Program-made: the position numbers and the translations under genes
Assembly (NCBI GenBank): GCA_018828385.1
Contig: JAHJVE010000021.1
Span: forward strand, 124,001-188,000
DNA: 64,000 nucleotides
Source: Gammaproteobacteria bacterium
GTDB lineage: Bacteria; Pseudomonadota; Gammaproteobacteria; Burkholderiales; Rhodocyclaceae
Direction: 5' to 3'
Part shown: one piece after another, positions 61,735 to 64,000 of the stretch
Position numbering within the stretch: position 1 is the first letter of the stretch
Layout: each line of letters begins with the position of its first letter
The notes under the pieces: generated by a model
What the model was told of the DNA's origin: nothing
The model's database searches: none
What the model saw: only the letters and a program-made list of their open reading frames with translations

Positions 61735-62340
61735 ATGCGTTGGATCTTCGTCGCGGCAGTGCTCGCATTTTCGGCAGTGGAAGTTTGTGCCTCGGAACCA
61801 GTTTCCGACGAGGCACAGCAGTCCGTTGTCGACATGTCGGTCGCCGCCCCGGGCGTCACCATCTCGGCCATTCCGATGCCGCCGCGCGCCATCAAGGTCC
61901 TGACGCTCGAACAATCCGACCGCCTGCGCGCCGCCCGAAAAGCGCGACTCGCCAAGAAAAAAGCCTCGCCAACCTTGATGCTGACCCGGACCGAGCGTCG
62001 CCAGGTCGCGCTACTGACGTCCAGCAGCAAATCCGGAGAGGCGCGCGCCTTCTCCTACGACCCGAACGAAAACTATCAGGGCAGCCTTGAAGACCTCGAT
62101 CTGCACCGCTCGTTCAGCCGCCCCAAGGTCGTTGACGAACCCAATGCCAACGAAGCCGAGGCCGATGATCTACCCGGCCACATCCGTCTGCGCCTGATGC
62201 TGGCGCGGCTCAAGGCCGTTGAGGCGCACGCTCTTAATCAGGCGGCGGATAACGACGAGTCGCTTCCCGACGCCGTCCTGCTGCGCCTGAAAGACGCCCG
62301 CCTGAAGGCGGTTGAAGCGCATCAGCGCAAGTTCGGCTAA
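61735..62340 (+). CDS. Hypothetical exported protein with C-terminal tandem repeat
   Basis: A 201-residue protein with a signal peptide (MRWIFVAAVLAFSAVEVCA). The middle is basic and low-complexity (RAARKARLAKKKA). The last 55 residues hold two copies of a helical unit LRL-x2-ARLKAVEAH. No family is recognised. It sits where a permease might be expected after the ABC ATPase, but it has no membrane domain beyond the signal peptide and probably has its own promoter. Confidence 0.65.
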   Translation: MRWIFVAAVLAFSAVEVCASEPVSDEAQQSVVDMSVAAPGVTISAIPMPPRAIKVLTLEQSDRLRAARKARLAKKKASPTLMLTRTERRQVALLTSSSKSGEARAFSYDPNENYQGSLEDLDLHRSFSRPKVVDEPNANEAEADDLPGHIRLRLMLARLKAVEAHALNQAADNDESLPDAVLLRLKDARLKAVEAHQRKFG

Positions 62341-62349
62341 GCCTCGTTT

Positions 62350-63117
62350 TCAGCCCAGCAGGGCATCCACCGCAGCAGAAAAATCGTCGTAAATCGCGGC
62401 CGGACGAATGTCCGGATGCGCGTCGTCGCCGGCTCTGAACTTCCCCGTCCGCACCAGAATTCCCGGAATTCCCGCCGCCTGCGCGCCGCCGATGTCGTCG
62501 GCCAAATCGTCGCCGATCAGCACCGCCTCCGCCGCATCGACGCCCAGTTCGGCCTGTGCCGCGGCAAAGAAAGCCGGTGCCGGCTTGCCGGTGATTTCGG
62601 CCGTGATCCCGGCCGAATACTCCAGCCCGGCGACAAAGGCCCCCATATCGAGCGACAGGGCATCCGGCTCCATGAAATAGCGATTGCGCGCCATCGCCAT
62701 GAGCGGCAGCCCCTGCATGAGCAGCCGGAAGGCATGGTTGAGGATGGGGTAGGAAAAATGCGCTCCCATGTCGCCGAGCACGACCACATTCGGATCGGCA
62801 GCACTGTCGCCCATTTCCTCGGCAATGTCGGGATGGACCAGCCACAGCGGGCGCAAACCCCGGCTACGAACCAGAGTTCGCGCCGCCAGCGCCGCCGTCT
62901 GGATCTCGCCGGCGGCCAGCGTGAACCCCATGCGCTGCAATTTGGCGAACAGGATGTTGCTCGGCGTGCGTGTCGTATTGGTCAGGAAACGCAAGGGCAG
63001 GCCCGATGCCCGCAGCCGGTCAAGCGCCCGTACCGCCCCCGGCAAGGCGTCATCCCCTGTGTGCAGGACGCCGGCCAGATCGATCAATACAGCCTTCGGT
63101 GAAGTTGTCGGCGCCAT
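62350..63117 (-). CDS. HAD-superfamily hydrolase, TIGR01458/LHPP-like
   Basis: A 255-residue HAD hydrolase of subclass IIA. Motif I is LIDLAGVLHTGD (the second Asp is replaced, as in the LHPP group), motif II LTNTTRTP, motif III lysine in TGKPAPAFF, motif IV IGDDLADDIGGA. LHPP-type proteins hydrolyse phospholysine, phosphohistidine or pyrophosphate in animals; the bacterial substrate is not known. The ATG at 63117 follows a GGGAGCGG ribosome site. Confidence 0.86.
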   Translation of the reverse strand: MAPTTSPKAVLIDLAGVLHTGDDALPGAVRALDRLRASGLPLRFLTNTTRTPSNILFAKLQRMGFTLAAGEIQTAALAARTLVRSRGLRPLWLVHPDIAEEMGDSAADPNVVVLGDMGAHFSYPILNHAFRLLMQGLPLMAMARNRYFMEPDALSLDMGAFVAGLEYSAGITAEITGKPAPAFFAAAQAELGVDAAEAVLIGDDLADDIGGAQAAGIPGILVRTGKFRAGDDAHPDIRPAAIYDDFSAAVDALLG

Positions 63118-63173
63118 TTCCGCTCCCTCGATAAAATTTTGACCGTTGTTCGATTGTGGTTTTGGGCGAAAGT

Positions 63174-64000
63174 TTAACCCGCGCCGCCGTGCCGGTCCTG
63201 CCGTTGCACCAGGGTTCTGGCGACACGCGGCAGCGGCTTTTCCCGGTCTTTCAACAGGCCGTGCAGACAAACCGGATTGGCCCGGGCGCCGCTAGCCTGA
63301 TAGTCGGCAAGCAGGGTCTGGCGGACGCTCTCCTTTTTCATCCCAAGCACCCCGGTCAGGTAATCGAACAGGCTGTCGAGCAGCTTTTCCGGCGTCAGGC
63401 GGCTGGTCTGGCCAGCGCTCTGCCATAGCCAATCGGCAAATGCCAGGAAGGCATTGAAGGGCGAGGGGCCGGCAAGCAGGATGGGCAGGGTTTGCGGGAA
63501 GCGGCCGGAGTTGGCGAGCAGATCCCAGTAGCGGGCGAGGCGGGTGAAGCGCTCGACGGTCGGCGCATCGACCAAGGCGGTTTGGCGGACGGTGTAGGGC
63601 GGTTCGGCGTCGTAAACCATGCCGTGAGCGACCGTATGGCGGGCGATTGGCGTGCCGCGCAGGCGTTTGAGGACGCCGAGCTGGATTTCGTGCGGGCGCA
63701 GGGCGTAGAGGCGGTCGAAACCTTCAGCAAAGCTGGCCAGCGTTTCGCCGGGCAGGCCGAAAATGAGATCAGTGTGCAGGTGGGCGTGGCTGTGACTGAC
63801 CAGCCAGGCGAGGTTTTCGCAGGTTTTGGCGTTATCTTGCCGGCGCGAAATGGCCTGCTGGACTTCGGGGTTGAAAGTCTGGATGCCGACTTCGAACTGC
63901 AGCACGCCGGGCGGGAAACGGGCGATCATGTCTTTCAGGCGTTCCGGCAGGTGATCGGGGATCACTTCGAAATGCAGGAAGAGGTCCGGCGTCAGACGGT
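63174..64000 (-). CDS. B12-binding domain radical SAM protein (N-terminus beyond window)
   Basis: The reading frame is open to base 64000, so the cobalamin-binding domain and the CxxxCxxC cluster motif are outside the window. What remains is the C-terminal part of a radical SAM barrel (FHFEV-like strand, QFEVGIQTFNPEVQQAISRRQD, TDLIFGLPGE) and a DUF4080-type C-terminal domain (LGVLKRLRGTPIARH, FNAFLAFADWLW, LLDSLFDYLTG). Such proteins probably modify an unknown substrate. The ribosome site and true start cannot be seen. Confidence 0.85.
   Translation of the reverse strand, partial: RLTPDLFLHFEVIPDHLPERLKDMIARFPPGVLQFEVGIQTFNPEVQQAISRRQDNAKTCENLAWLVSHSHAHLHTDLIFGLPGETLASFAEGFDRLYALRPHEIQLGVLKRLRGTPIARHTVAHGMVYDAEPPYTVRQTALVDAPTVERFTRLARYWDLLANSGRFPQTLPILLAGPSPFNAFLAFADWLWQSAGQTSRLTPEKLLDSLFDYLTGVLGMKKESVRQTLLADYQASGARANPVCLHGLLKDREKPLPRVARTLVQRQDRHGGAG

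Overview
The window is a GC-rich, gene-dense chromosomal segment of a betaproteobacterium, most likely a member of the Rhodocyclales close to Dechloromonas or Azonexus. This placement rests on gene content and order from memory: mnmG-rsmG-parA-parB-atpIBEFHAGDC, ubiJ-ubiE next to a DUF971 gene, rpoN-hpf-ptsN-hprK, DUF3683 and DUF1631 proteins, and a FIST/hybrid-kinase pair. No rRNA, tRNA, insertion sequence, prophage or CRISPR array was seen. Both edges cut a gene: a FecR/DUF6600 envelope protein on the left and a B12-binding radical SAM protein on the right.

Layout. 1-3 kb: a secreted FecR-like protein and a response regulator with a TPR output. 3.1-14.3 kb: the origin-proximal block mnmG-rsmG-parA-parB (4-nt overlaps) and the complete F1Fo ATP synthase operon, closed by a perfect-stem terminator. 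14.3-22.2 kb, minus strand: ubiquinone genes ubiJ and ubiE, DUF971, an unknown 534-residue protein, a HIT protein and a 1291-residue FAD/iron-sulfur oxidoreductase. 22.4-30 kb: a mosaic of small units (YqaA, ilvA, azlCD, a solitary nucleotidyltransferase-fold gene under an elaborate operator array, cysK and a PatB-type lyase). 30-40 kb: folate, cell-wall, tRNA-maturation and unknown genes, often convergent with short tail overlaps. 40.4-46.3 kb: signalling genes (FIST sensor, hybrid kinase, cyclase-FHA protein) around ttcA. 46.4-52.1 kb, minus strand: recA-recX-lptB-rpoN-hpf-ptsN-hprK, followed by psiF. 52.3-64 kb: an SOS-box small membrane protein coupled to rluA, a sodium/solute symporter, VanZ and a P-type ATPase, a ferredoxin-hydrolase-ABC ATPase operon, and HAD and radical SAM genes.

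Three observations stand out. First, a 34-bp dispersed element occurs at least 11 times (plus about three decayed copies). Every copy has exactly the same length and architecture: a 12-bp core ACGGTCAACCGG, six A/T, five G/C-rich bases, then AAAATTGAAAT. It appears in both orientations, between genes and also in frame inside mnmG, a PatB-type lyase, a P-type ATPase and an ABC ATPase, where it is read in different frames. The conservation is therefore at the DNA level. A short core followed by two A/T tracts one helical turn apart recalls the uptake signal sequences of Pasteurellaceae. Second, the nucleotidyltransferase-fold gene at 25743 is preceded by three tandem 11-bp half-sites and two matched 31-bp palindromes set 52 bp apart, flanking a promoter and ending two bases before the start codon. 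Third, a near-perfect LexA box sits 10 bp before an uncharacterised 78-residue membrane protein divergent from recA, a candidate SOS-induced small membrane effector.
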